DNA of 8,402 nt, from contig CALAPG010000334.1 in assembly GCA_937889485.1 (NCBI GenBank), positions 1 through 8,402 of the forward strand, read 5' to 3'. The notes under the pieces are model-generated. The model was given only the letters and a program-made list of their open reading frames with translations, ran no database searches and was not told where the DNA came from. Source of the DNA: an uncultured Moraxella sp. (lineage in GTDB: Bacteria; Pseudomonadota; Gammaproteobacteria; Pseudomonadales; Moraxellaceae). The position numbers were made by a program, and so were the translations under genes. Of the stretch, positions 1 through 7,245 are shown one piece after another. Position 1 is the first letter of the stretch, and the number at the start of each line of letters is the position of its first letter.

Positions 1-1537
1 GTATCGGGCAACCTGTGGGCTTAATCGTGGTATCGCCATTATCGGCACGGTAGCAGTTGGAGTCAGCGCTAGCAAGGGCAAGCACGCCTTGGGTTTTGAC
101 ATCAATGACCGCGATGCCAATGCTACGCACCAGGGCATTTTCATACATCTGCCCTGCCACGCTTTGTAAGCTGGGTGATAGCAGGGTGTTACAGTCAACA
201 CTGGCATTGGGACTGTTGGTCACACAGTCTGCCACTTGCTGCGCTTTGGTTTGTACCTCAGGGTCAAGCGTGAGTGCCATGTTATAGCCGATTTTGATGT
301 CTGAGCCGTCGATATTGATGCTGTTGATGGGCGGTGCCGTCAGTTTTTGCCACCAGTTGCGGGTGTCATTTTTTTGTTGGTAGCTTTGATAGGCATCCAG
401 TAGTTGGCGGTCAAAATGGTTGGAATGAATATTGGATAATTCACTGTACATTAAGCCTAGATTGCTTGGCAAAGCAACCTCGCTGTTATTGGTGGAAGGA
501 ATGCGTTTTTTGGGGTCTTGGGTGGGTTTGTTTTGTAAGGTTTGTAATACGTCATTGGCACGGGTTTGCAGCGCTTGGGCGTTAAGGTTTTTGGTACTTG
601 ATGCAGTGGTATGTTGGTTATCAGCCGTTTGATTCACCACAGTCACCACGCCTGTAAGCGTCTTGACGCTGGCGGGGATGAGTCTTGGGTTGTTACATAG
701 CTGGGTTAATGGGTCAGCATCGTCGTTATTGACACGGGTGCCACGGTTGTCAACGTACAGATAGCCTGTTTGGTTATCGGTGGTCTTGGCGGTTTTGAGG
801 TACACACAGCCAGGTAGCCCATACCAAGGATTGGTTTGGGTCAGCCAGTTGGTAGGCATGTGGGCGACATTGGGGTCGTTTTGGTTACGACGGTTGGGCT
901 GTTGCTCTCGCCACTGCAGCTGTAATAGCCGTTCGGGACTGGCCAGGGTTTTAAAGGCAAATAGTAACGCGTCTTCGCTGACTTGTTGCTCACACGCTTG
1001 TTGCCACAAGGCGGTGGTCTGTAGTTGGTAATGATTGGCAAGGCGTTTTTGCTGATACAGGGTGGTTAGGCTTTGATTGATTCGATTAATGCTGTCGCTA
1101 AAACGTGCTTGGGTGCTGGCTTTGCCAAAGTCACAGCGAGCCGTGCCTTTAATATTTAGGTTTGAATCTGGGTTGGCGCTACTGGCAGACGTGGTTGATT
1201 GGGCGTTGGCTTGGTTGACCACGTCTGCCATGCCAAGGTTGTCTACCAGTAAAGACACGGCTTTTTCATGGGCTTCGGCATTGTAGGTGGTGTTGGTCGC
1301 GGTTAACGGCGATAAATACCACACCAGCCAGCCAATCAGGGCAACCATAAAAACCACCAAAATCACTTGTAAATTGGTCAAGATGGTTTTGTATAACGCT
1401 TGGCTGATGCGAAAGTCCGTATGGGCAGTGGAAGTGGATTTGCCCGTTTTTTTACTGTTATTGGCATTGCTGACGGTTTTTTCTTGCAACATTTGGGTTT
1501 TGTTCATATCGTCATTTGGGTTTTGGTTTTCGGTCAT
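1..1537 (-). CDS. Penicillin-binding-protein-like transpeptidase, N-terminal 512 codons (C-terminus outside window)
   Basis: An uninterrupted frame runs from an ATG at 1537 to the left edge, 512 codons plus one base. SD-like TAGG (1547-1544) sits 6 nt before the ATG. Layout: a Ser/Thr/Asn-rich cytosolic tail (1-50), one membrane span (about 54-76), then an extracytoplasmic part. Residues 80-410 match no PBP domain I recognise; there is no glycosyltransferase-51 domain and no obvious class B dimerisation domain. From about 418 the protein reads like the start of a PBP transpeptidase domain: ALTLDPEVQ (421-429), then an IGIAVIDVKTQGVLALASAD-like strand (about 473-492), matching the family pattern 'LTLD..Q ... 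A.V.ID..TG.VLAL.S'. The SxxK, SxN and KTG motifs would lie beyond the window. The eight cysteines visible (135, 182, 244, 281, 438, 449, 495, 510) are all extracytoplasmic. By family knowledge it would cross-link peptidoglycan with the adjacent SEDS protein. An inactive PBP-like protein is possible. Confidence 0.8.
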   Translation of the reverse strand, partial: MTENQNPNDDMNKTQMLQEKTVSNANNSKKTGKSTSTAHTDFRISQALYKTILTNLQVILVVFMVALIGWLVWYLSPLTATNTTYNAEAHEKAVSLLVDNLGMADVVNQANAQSTTSASSANPDSNLNIKGTARCDFGKASTQARFSDSINRINQSLTTLYQQKRLANHYQLQTTALWQQACEQQVSEDALLFAFKTLASPERLLQLQWREQQPNRRNQNDPNVAHMPTNWLTQTNPWYGLPGCVYLKTAKTTDNQTGYLYVDNRGTRVNNDDADPLTQLCNNPRLIPASVKTLTGVVTVVNQTADNQHTTASSTKNLNAQALQTRANDVLQTLQNKPTQDPKKRIPSTNNSEVALPSNLGLMYSELSNIHSNHFDRQLLDAYQSYQQKNDTRNWWQKLTAPPINSINIDGSDIKIGYNMALTLDPEVQTKAQQVADCVTNSPNASVDCNTLLSPSLQSVAGQMYENALVRSIGIAVIDVKTQGVLALASADSNCYRADNGDTTIKPTGCPI

Positions 1538-1582
1538 GTTTAACCTATTAAAAAATGTATTTTGGTCAAGCTTTTGCAAAGA

Positions 1583-1612
1583 ACCTAAAACCTATCTTGT
1601 CTAAGTTTAGGT
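1583..1612. repeat. Inverted repeat in the 162-nt gap before the PBP gene
   Basis: ACCTAAA (1583-1589) and TTTAGGT (1606-1612) are perfect inverted arms around a 16-nt spacer. The right arm overlaps a small CTAAGTTTAG palindrome. The gap 1538-1699 is the longest inside the minus-strand cluster. I see no convincing sigma-70 promoter and no GC-rich hairpin with a T-run that would be a terminator. The repeat could be an operator or mRNA hairpin in the PBP leader, or chance in AT-rich DNA. Confidence 0.35.
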
Positions 1613-1699
1613 GCGGCATAGGCTGTGGGTGTATTGGGTAATTGATATTTTGGCTTGCAGTTTTGATAACCCCATCATAAAAGCTTGTGTCGTTCTTAA

Positions 1700-3910
1700 T
1701 CATTGATTCTCACCCAACATCAATTTCGGCTGAAATAATGCTAGGCTTAACATAATCGTATTAAGCCACAAATTACTGGTGCCATAACTTAAAAACGGCA
1801 AGGTCACGCCTGTGAGCGGTAAAATGCCCAAGTTGCCCGAAATGGTCACCAGTGCTTGAAACACCGTTAGCACCACCCAAAGCAAAATCACCCACGCCAG
1901 CAAAAAATAACCACCCGATAGCACCCGTGACTTAATTTGCTCACTGGCGTACGCCATCTGACGGCTGGCAATCAGCGACAGCCAGCCAAAATACACCGCC
2001 ATCAGCACCACGCTTGCCCCCATACCCGTCACCGCCATCACCGAGGTAATGGTATAATCGCTTTGCATCTGTAGCGGTACGCCTTGACACCCTGCCAAGC
2101 GATAGCCACACCACGGAATATCACCAAACCCATACCCCAAGAGCGGCACACTCTCTCGAAACCAATGCAAAATCGCCATTTGGTCGTTGGTTGCCACAAA
2201 CGGATTGACCCACGCATTGACGCGTTCGGCGGTGCGGTCATCAAACCCGCTTAAGTTGACCAGTACCATCATCAGCATCAACAAAATGGCAGTGCTAGAC
2301 AACACCCCAAGAATATAGCCTCGCCCACCCATCTGAAAAATCTTGTTGGATAATGCCACACCCACCAAAAAAGTAAACACAAACAGCATGACCAACATCG
2401 TGCCTTTTTCATTGGCAATGGCAAGGGCAATAAACGGGATGACCACCGCAAATGCCAACAGCAGGGTCATTTTTTTTGAGCGAAAAAATAACTGGTTAAT
2501 GAGCCCACGTTGGTTGATTGCCAAAAACACGCCCAAAAATACCATGAGCCAAATTTTGGCAAGCTCGGCAACCTTGGCGCTATCACTGTGAATCAGTACC
2601 GCAAGCCCCAAATAACCCACCGCAAAAGCCACTAGCCAAATTCTGGCATGGGTCACAGCGGATTTGACATTGCCAAAGCCACTGTGCAGGAGATTATTGG
2701 CAACCCAATTTTTGAGGGCAAGGCTCACCAAACTACTGACAGGGCGGGCAAGGCTGATAAACACAAAACACCAAAACACATCTTTAAAATGATTTAAAAA
2801 AATATAACGCAAAGATAAATAACTACGGGTACTCAAATCAAATAGCACCATCAAACCAAAAGTCACAAAGCCCACAAACAGCGGATAAATAAGCACAGAC
2901 GACAGCAGTTGGCGGTTATCAGGGTGCGCCGCCATCCAGCGCCGCATGGGGGCAAAAATCATCAGCACACTAAAGAGCACCCCTACACAAAACACCGTGA
3001 CACCCACCATCATGGGCAAAATCACCCCATGACTCACGCCTGCCAGCACCAGCCCCCATGCCACAAGCGCAAAGCCCACGGTTTGTAGCGGGTGATAACG
3101 CCGTGACAATGCCAACAACCCAAACGCCACCCAAGACCATATCATCACTTGGCTTAACATCCCTAACTGCTTAGGACTACCCACTAACGGCAATAAATCA
3201 TTGGCTTGCTTTGCTTTGGCTTGGTTATTATTGGCGTCATAGATGCTTGCCACTTCGTTGGCAGCTTGGTTAAACAGCTTGGCAACCGCAGGCTGATTGG
3301 CAAACAGTCGGTTATAGGGAAATTTACGATTACCATCGGCAACTGCCAACAAGGACAAGGTGTAACTGGCTGAGTCTAGCTTGTCTGGGCTAAGACGCAT
3401 GAGTTGGGTTAAGCTATCAAGCTGCCCTTGATCATCAAGATGTAGCCAATCTTTACGGCTACCCAATCGGTCGCTGGCTAGATAGGTTTCGGTTTCATTG
3501 GCAACAAGGTCGGTTTGGCGCTGATTGCGCTGCTGCGTCTGCCACGTCGTTGCCAAAGCGCTTTGTAATTGGTTTAAGTGGTCAAGCGCAGTACGGTTTA
3601 GCCCTGAGCTACCCAGCGGTGGGCAAGCGGTTAATGGGGTAAAATGACTGTCATTACGGTGCGTATACAGCGTGGATACGATGTCATCACCGCAGGTTTG
3701 GCTAAGCAGCTTAGGCTTAGTCACGCCATCGGTATAACTGGCTAATTCAAGCTGATAACGCTGCAGTTTTGGCGAATCCTTATAACCTGCCAGTAAAAAC
3801 ATCACTACCAGCAACAGCCACACCGCTGCCAAAAGGATCGCCTCACCAAACAGTTGGCTGCGAGGGTGGTTTTTTTGTGGGCGATTTAAACGTTGGCGAA
3901 AATTTAGCAT
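1700..3910 (-). CDS. Oversized SEDS-family (FtsW/RodA/SpoVE) putative peptidoglycan glycosyltransferase, 736 aa
   Basis: SEDS proteins polymerise lipid II into glycan strands in the inner membrane, working with a transpeptidase; here a PBP gene follows. Numbering is from the ATG at 3910. The family signature is at the C-terminus: SGNLGILPLTGVTLPFLSYG (691-710), matching 'G.N.G.LP.TG.TLP..SYG'. Upstream are R563...P570, a glycine-rich loop GYGFGD (592-597) and MQSDY with D618, at the position of the conserved Asp proposed as catalytic. The usual 'EELG' after it is replaced by VTGMG. Length is nearly double the usual 370-420 aa. After membrane span 1 (about 23-41) comes a ~205-residue soluble, probably periplasmic domain (45-249) that I do not recognise, then a dozen or so membrane spans. 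Cys73/Cys96 and Cys601/Cys608 are extracytoplasmic pairs. A TTG at 3928 would add six residues; the ATG is preferred for its GAGAGAG ribosome site. It lies 51 nt after the RDD gene. Assignment to SEDS is firm; whether its role is elongation, division or something accessory is open. Confidence 0.85.
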   Translation of the reverse strand: MLNFRQRLNRPQKNHPRSQLFGEAILLAAVWLLLVVMFLLAGYKDSPKLQRYQLELASYTDGVTKPKLLSQTCGDDIVSTLYTHRNDSHFTPLTACPPLGSSGLNRTALDHLNQLQSALATTWQTQQRNQRQTDLVANETETYLASDRLGSRKDWLHLDDQGQLDSLTQLMRLSPDKLDSASYTLSLLAVADGNRKFPYNRLFANQPAVAKLFNQAANEVASIYDANNNQAKAKQANDLLPLVGSPKQLGMLSQVMIWSWVAFGLLALSRRYHPLQTVGFALVAWGLVLAGVSHGVILPMMVGVTVFCVGVLFSVLMIFAPMRRWMAAHPDNRQLLSSVLIYPLFVGFVTFGLMVLFDLSTRSYLSLRYIFLNHFKDVFWCFVFISLARPVSSLVSLALKNWVANNLLHSGFGNVKSAVTHARIWLVAFAVGYLGLAVLIHSDSAKVAELAKIWLMVFLGVFLAINQRGLINQLFFRSKKMTLLLAFAVVIPFIALAIANEKGTMLVMLFVFTFLVGVALSNKIFQMGGRGYILGVLSSTAILLMLMMVLVNLSGFDDRTAERVNAWVNPFVATNDQMAILHWFRESVPLLGYGFGDIPWCGYRLAGCQGVPLQMQSDYTITSVMAVTGMGASVVLMAVYFGWLSLIASRQMAYASEQIKSRVLSGGYFLLAWVILLWVVLTVFQALVTISGNLGILPLTGVTLPFLSYGTSNLWLNTIMLSLALFQPKLMLGENQ

Positions 3911-3913
3911 GCA

Positions 3914-3920
3914 CTCTCTC
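3914..3920 (-). promoter_or_regulatory. Ribosome binding site selecting the ATG start of the SEDS gene
   Basis: GAGAGAG lies 3 nt before the ATG at 3910. It is inside the alternative reading that begins with TTG at 3928, so it argues for the shorter 736-aa product. The kinase gene start is preceded by a nearly identical AGAGAG-TG element. Confidence 0.6.
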
Positions 3921-3961
3921 AACTGCAATCCATCATCAATGGCTTGTAACCAATCAAAAAT

Positions 3962-4696
3962 TTAGTGTGGGTCAAATAACACCACGGTACGCGCCAACAC
4001 ATCATGTAAGGTCTGTTTACGCGCGGTAAACCACATAATAAAGGCAAAGGGCAATAACACCAATTTTAACAGTTCTCGAAACAACGCATGAAAAAATCCA
4101 ATGCGTTGCCCCTGCATCCCAAACACCCACAGTCCCATGATGATTTTGCCAATGGTGGCTTGTCTGCCCAAACAGCTAAAAAAAGCCATGCTGACCACAT
4201 ATATCCCCAAGCCTAGCCCCAAAAGCGTGGTCTCAGTCAATGAGCGCACACCCAGCTGCTTGAGCACATTAGGAAGGAGCAATTGATACGCCAGCGCCAA
4301 TAGCACCGCCATCACTGCCACATCCACCAAATAAGCCAGACCGCGACGCACAAAGCCTGCATACTGCATGCTGCTTGCCAGTCTACGGCTACTAGGGGGT
4401 AGCGCGCTAGTTGTCGCCATGGGCATGGGGGCGGGCGGGTTTTGTGGCAAAGTTGGGTGCTGCTGATGGCTTGGTGGCTCATACACTGGCATCGATGGTG
4501 CTATAAATGGCGCTGGCGTGGGCTGCTGCCATACGGTAGCGGCAGACCGCTGAGCAAATATATCAGCGCCTGTTGGTGGCGGTGGGGTATTTGCCATTGC
4601 TTCGCTTGTTTCGCTAAAATGGCGTCCGCCACAATTTGGGCACATCACAGCCGTTTTTGGTAAATGTTGACCACACCCTTGGCAACTCACTTTCAT
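3962..4696 (-). CDS. Zinc-ribbon plus RDD-family membrane protein, 244 aa
   Basis: The N-terminus has a compact zinc ribbon, C5-x2-C8-x10-C19-x2-C22, presumably cytosolic. A Pro/Met-rich linker (about 35-105) follows, then an RDD domain (about 112-244). The RDD domain begins YAGFVRRGLAYLVDVAV, with the characteristic Arg pair (117-118) and Asp125. It continues with two hydrophobic segments (about 125-142 and 157-175), a GRQATIGKIIMGL stretch and a third hydrophobic segment (about 207-223), and ends with the typical LHDVLARTVV (Asp232). RDD proteins are small polytopic inner-membrane proteins of mostly unknown or transport-related function. The frame extends 21 codons further to an ATG at 4759, but that start has no ribosome site and would put an odd basic peptide before the zinc ribbon. 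The ATG at 4696 has AGAAGG 9 nt upstream. Its place between a kinase and a SEDS gene suggests an adaptor or regulatory membrane partner; this is inference. Confidence 0.85.
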   Translation of the reverse strand: MKVSCQGCGQHLPKTAVMCPNCGGRHFSETSEAMANTPPPPTGADIFAQRSAATVWQQPTPAPFIAPSMPVYEPPSHQQHPTLPQNPPAPMPMATTSALPPSSRRLASSMQYAGFVRRGLAYLVDVAVMAVLLALAYQLLLPNVLKQLGVRSLTETTLLGLGLGIYVVSMAFFSCLGRQATIGKIIMGLWVFGMQGQRIGFFHALFRELLKLVLLPFAFIMWFTARKQTLHDVLARTVVLFDPH

Positions 4697-4705
4697 CGTA
4701 TGACA

Positions 4706-4711
4706 CCTTCT
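4706..4711 (-). promoter_or_regulatory. Ribosome binding site setting the RDD gene start
   Basis: AGAAGG on the minus strand, 9 nt before the ATG at 4696. It supports this start over the upstream in-frame ATG at 4759, which lacks a purine-rich element at the right distance. Confidence 0.6.
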
Positions 4712-4800
4712 AAAACCGTAAATTTTTGTATGACGTTTTCCAATAGTCCAATATGGCATCCGCTAGGACCATCGCTACACGCTGATCACCTGCCTTTATC

Positions 4801-7200
4801 TTAGCCCCTAACCCAATCATAAGGTGGCAAACATGCTTCGGGTGCAGGGTTGATACCTGTGGTATGTTGTTCATCTATAATGGTCAGTACTTTTTCTGCC
4901 ACGGGCACCAGCTCAGGATAAGTCTGTGGGTAGCGTAACATATTTTGACAGCGTTTTTCTTTTTCATCGGTGGTATAAAACTGGGTCAGCAGTGCCCCCA
5001 CCGCGCCTGCATCGTCGCCTTCTTTGATGGCTAACGCGGCAGCAAGCTCTATCATATAGGTGTTGGGGTATTTGGCGTCATTTCTTGGGGTTTGCAGGGC
5101 ATATAGTACAAAATTTTTGGCAGCAGGGTAATCATTTTTGACCAGATAATAGGCAAGGTTTGCTACATACTCACCTTGGTTGGGGCTGTTTTTGACGGCT
5201 TGGGCTTGTAAGTATAACGCACCTTGCGGGTCTTTTTTACGCCAAAAATAATTTTTTGCGGCATCGTTAAACTGTTTGGCAAGGTTTTTATTGACAGGTA
5301 GCTGTGCAAAATACCCCATATCGGTGTCGCGAAATGCTTGTATGGAGGCAGCTTGTGTGGCGGCTATGTCTTGACGATAAGCCACGGTCTGTAGCGATTT
5401 TAGGGTGGGCTCGCCTGTGCTTGCGATGTTAGCCACCTCCTCAAAAAACGCAGGCGGCATGTTAAGTGCATTGGCATATAAGACGGCAGCGGCTGATTTT
5501 GCTCCAAATACACTGTTAGCCGATTGGCGGTACTTGTCTAGCGCCACTGCCATGTCTGATTTGGCTTTTGGCAATGAGTTAATGACGGCTTGGTAGGAAT
5601 TTGGGTCAATGGGCTTGGTCGCTTCATTGTTATTAAAGTTGTTATTGTCGTTATTGTCATTTTTTGCGGCGGTGGCAGTGGCACGATTGCTTGCGCGGCT
5701 GGATGGCTGGTCACTTTGATGGGCTGAGAGTGTGGCAACCCCATACCCTCCCGCTGCCAGCACCATAGCGGCAGCAGCGACAAGCCCCCATTTTTTGGTG
5801 GGTTTGGCGGGTTTGGGGGCGGTGGCAGCCGTGGTATTGGCGGGTGACTGTGGTATGGGAGGAGGCATTTTAGGGGTAGGCGTCTGTGCCTGACGACTGG
5901 CAAGACTGGCATTGAGTGACTGCTCAAAATGGCGATTTTTTGCCAACGCCTCACTTTGAGATTGTTTAAGAAGGTTGGGCGCAACCGCTGAAGTAGTCTC
6001 ACTCATCTGAGTATTCGCTTCAGTCTGTGTCACTGCTGACGGCACGGCATTGAGCCAAGGATTACTTGAATAATTGTTTTGGGGCGAAGCGGCTTCACTG
6101 GCGTGGGTTGCGGTTTTGGGAGCTAGCAAACAGCGATGGCAAGGTTTGCCCACAAAATGAATGTGACTGGCATCGTCTGGGTGATTTTGACAAGCCGTAA
6201 ATTGGCGCTCGCTGATTAAAGTTCTAAAATGGATTTCCCACGCTTGGGCGCTCGGTCTATCCTCAGGATTGTGCGATAAAAATGCTTGATCAAACATGGC
6301 GCGGGTAGTTTCATCAAAACAATAATGGATACTGGCTTTAAGCGGCGCTATCTCGCCATGCGCTACCAAACCATAAGCATACAGACGTTCTTTAATAAAG
6401 TGATCAGTGTCTCGATTGGCAAGGTTTTTTAGGCGATCGGATAAGGGAATAAAATAAAAAGGATGAATACCATTGTTTAATATTTTAAACAGCTCAATAG
6501 CAAGCACAAATCGGTCGTGTTTTTCATCCAACAGCGCGATATCTTTATGCAAGTGGTACTCTGGGCTGGTCATTTCAGGCGAGATAACAGGGCTAGGATA
6601 CACCTTGCCATCGGCGCGGGTGATACGGTAACTATCGCAATCGATAAACCCGACAATAAAGCCTTTATAGTCATCATCTCTACCCGTATTGGGCTCGGGC
6701 ATCAGCCGAATATTTTGTTCTTTAAAATCAATAAACGCATGACCATGGGCGTGTAAGTCTGCCATCAAGGCACTGATATTAGCGCATAACTGCACGCGGT
6801 AATTCAGACTTTTTTGGTAATCGGTGAGTCGCTCGGCTTCTCTTGGATAAATAAACGGATTGAGCGAGATAGAACGGTCAAAGTCTAGCTCAGGCATGGC
6901 ATAACCTATCAGCTGCCCACGGTCATCCATAATCAAGTACTGCACCCACGCAAACTGGGTATAACCCACCCCACCGATTACCTGATACACATGCTGCGGT
7001 GGGCGTTCAATCATGGTTTGTAGTTTGGATAAAGACGGGTTTTTGTTATCATGCGGGTGTTTAAAAATCTTTGCCACCAGCGGCTGCTGTGACACAGGCG
7101 TACCAATGCGGTATACCACGCCCATGCCCCCACTGCCAATTTCTTGGCTTGGGTCAATGGTGATGGGTATGTGCTGGTGGTTGACTAACAGATAGGGCAT
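4801..7200 (-). CDS. Transmembrane Ser/Thr protein kinase, YegI/TerY-P-associated type, 799 aa
   Basis: This is a receptor-like kinase. The kinase domain (about 15-330) has a glycine loop GSGGMGVVY (22-30), the ATP-binding lysine in LVAKIF (Lys44), a catalytic loop FIDFKEQN (Asp158, Lys160, Asn163), a metal-binding segment FIDCDSY (Asp187), a TSPEY motif (211-215) standing for APE, and NPEDRPSA (311-318) with the conserved subdomain XI Arg315. HRD is replaced by FID and DFG by DCD. The 'IDCDS' form is, as I recall, typical of E. coli YegI and kinases found with VWA/PP2C partners, so activity is still likely. Next is a Cys/His cluster (Cys337, His340, Cys354, Cys357) resembling a zinc knuckle, a Ser/Thr/Pro-rich linker (360-470), one membrane span (about 471-492) preceded by lysines (inside), an Asn/Asp-rich spacer (514-525) and a helical, TPR/Sel1-like periplasmic domain (about 530-799) with Cys751 and Cys790. 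It could phosphorylate neighbouring membrane proteins in response to an envelope signal (inference). No PP2C phosphatase is in the window. The start is supported by AGAGAG 4 nt upstream. Confidence 0.88.
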   Translation of the reverse strand: MPYLLVNHQHIPITIDPSQEIGSGGMGVVYRIGTPVSQQPLVAKIFKHPHDNKNPSLSKLQTMIERPPQHVYQVIGGVGYTQFAWVQYLIMDDRGQLIGYAMPELDFDRSISLNPFIYPREAERLTDYQKSLNYRVQLCANISALMADLHAHGHAFIDFKEQNIRLMPEPNTGRDDDYKGFIVGFIDCDSYRITRADGKVYPSPVISPEMTSPEYHLHKDIALLDEKHDRFVLAIELFKILNNGIHPFYFIPLSDRLKNLANRDTDHFIKERLYAYGLVAHGEIAPLKASIHYCFDETTRAMFDQAFLSHNPEDRPSAQAWEIHFRTLISERQFTACQNHPDDASHIHFVGKPCHRCLLAPKTATHASEAASPQNNYSSNPWLNAVPSAVTQTEANTQMSETTSAVAPNLLKQSQSEALAKNRHFEQSLNASLASRQAQTPTPKMPPPIPQSPANTTAATAPKPAKPTKKWGLVAAAAMVLAAGGYGVATLSAHQSDQPSSRASNRATATAAKNDNNDNNNFNNNEATKPIDPNSYQAVINSLPKAKSDMAVALDKYRQSANSVFGAKSAAAVLYANALNMPPAFFEEVANIASTGEPTLKSLQTVAYRQDIAATQAASIQAFRDTDMGYFAQLPVNKNLAKQFNDAAKNYFWRKKDPQGALYLQAQAVKNSPNQGEYVANLAYYLVKNDYPAAKNFVLYALQTPRNDAKYPNTYMIELAAALAIKEGDDAGAVGALLTQFYTTDEKEKRCQNMLRYPQTYPELVPVAEKVLTIIDEQHTTGINPAPEACLPPYDWVRG
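5625..5662 (-). repeat. Low-complexity Asn/Asp codon tract in the kinase gene
   Basis: Reiterated AAC/AAT/GAC codons (GTTATTGTC-like units on the plus strand) encode the Asn/Asp-rich spacer just outside the membrane span of the kinase. The units are imperfect, so it is a degenerate tandem tract, not a clean microsatellite. Its length may vary between strains in steps of three bases without breaking the frame. Confidence 0.5.
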
Positions 7201-7204
7201 ATCA

Positions 7205-7210
7205 CTCTCT
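7205..7210 (-). promoter_or_regulatory. Ribosome binding site of the kinase gene
   Basis: AGAGAG, 4 nt before the ATG at 7200, inside the 45-nt gap after the 301-aa gene. No other plausible start lies near it, and the glycine loop begins about 20 residues later, as expected for a kinase N-terminus. Confidence 0.55.
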
Positions 7211-7245
7211 AACTAATCAGAAAAATAATGGTGACAAATAGGAAT

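Noticed and set aside
841..1041. 66-aa minus-strand frame
   Set aside because: It lies inside the PBP gene in a different frame, while the PBP frame is open over the whole 1537 bases.
1287..1604. 105-aa plus-strand frame
   Set aside because: It is antisense to the PBP N-terminus and its gap. The hydrophobic stretch is the complement of Lys/Asn/Gln codons; no ribosome site or recognisable family.
3911..3928. TTG start adding six residues to the SEDS protein
   Set aside because: It is a rarer start codon, and the GAGAGAG ribosome site lies within the extension, pointing to the ATG at 3910.
3769..4029. 86-aa plus-strand frame across the SEDS/RDD junction
   Set aside because: It is antisense to two well-supported genes and has no ribosome site or family resemblance.
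4697..4759. Upstream ATG extending the RDD protein by 21 residues
   Set aside because: There is no ribosome site before 4759, whereas AGAAGG precedes the ATG at 4696, and the zinc ribbon begins naturally right after that start.
5538..6002. 154-aa minus-strand frame inside the kinase gene
   Set aside because: It overlaps the Pro-rich linker, membrane span and Asn-rich region in another frame; its Pro/Leu/Thr-rich composition is a frame-shifted echo of that low-complexity DNA.
551..6420. Recurring ATTGGCA heptamer as a possible uptake sequence or dispersed repeat
   Set aside because: Most copies fall in coding DNA where the complement reads GCC AAT (Ala-Asn) in frame, so codon preference explains them; none is flanked by a longer shared sequence.
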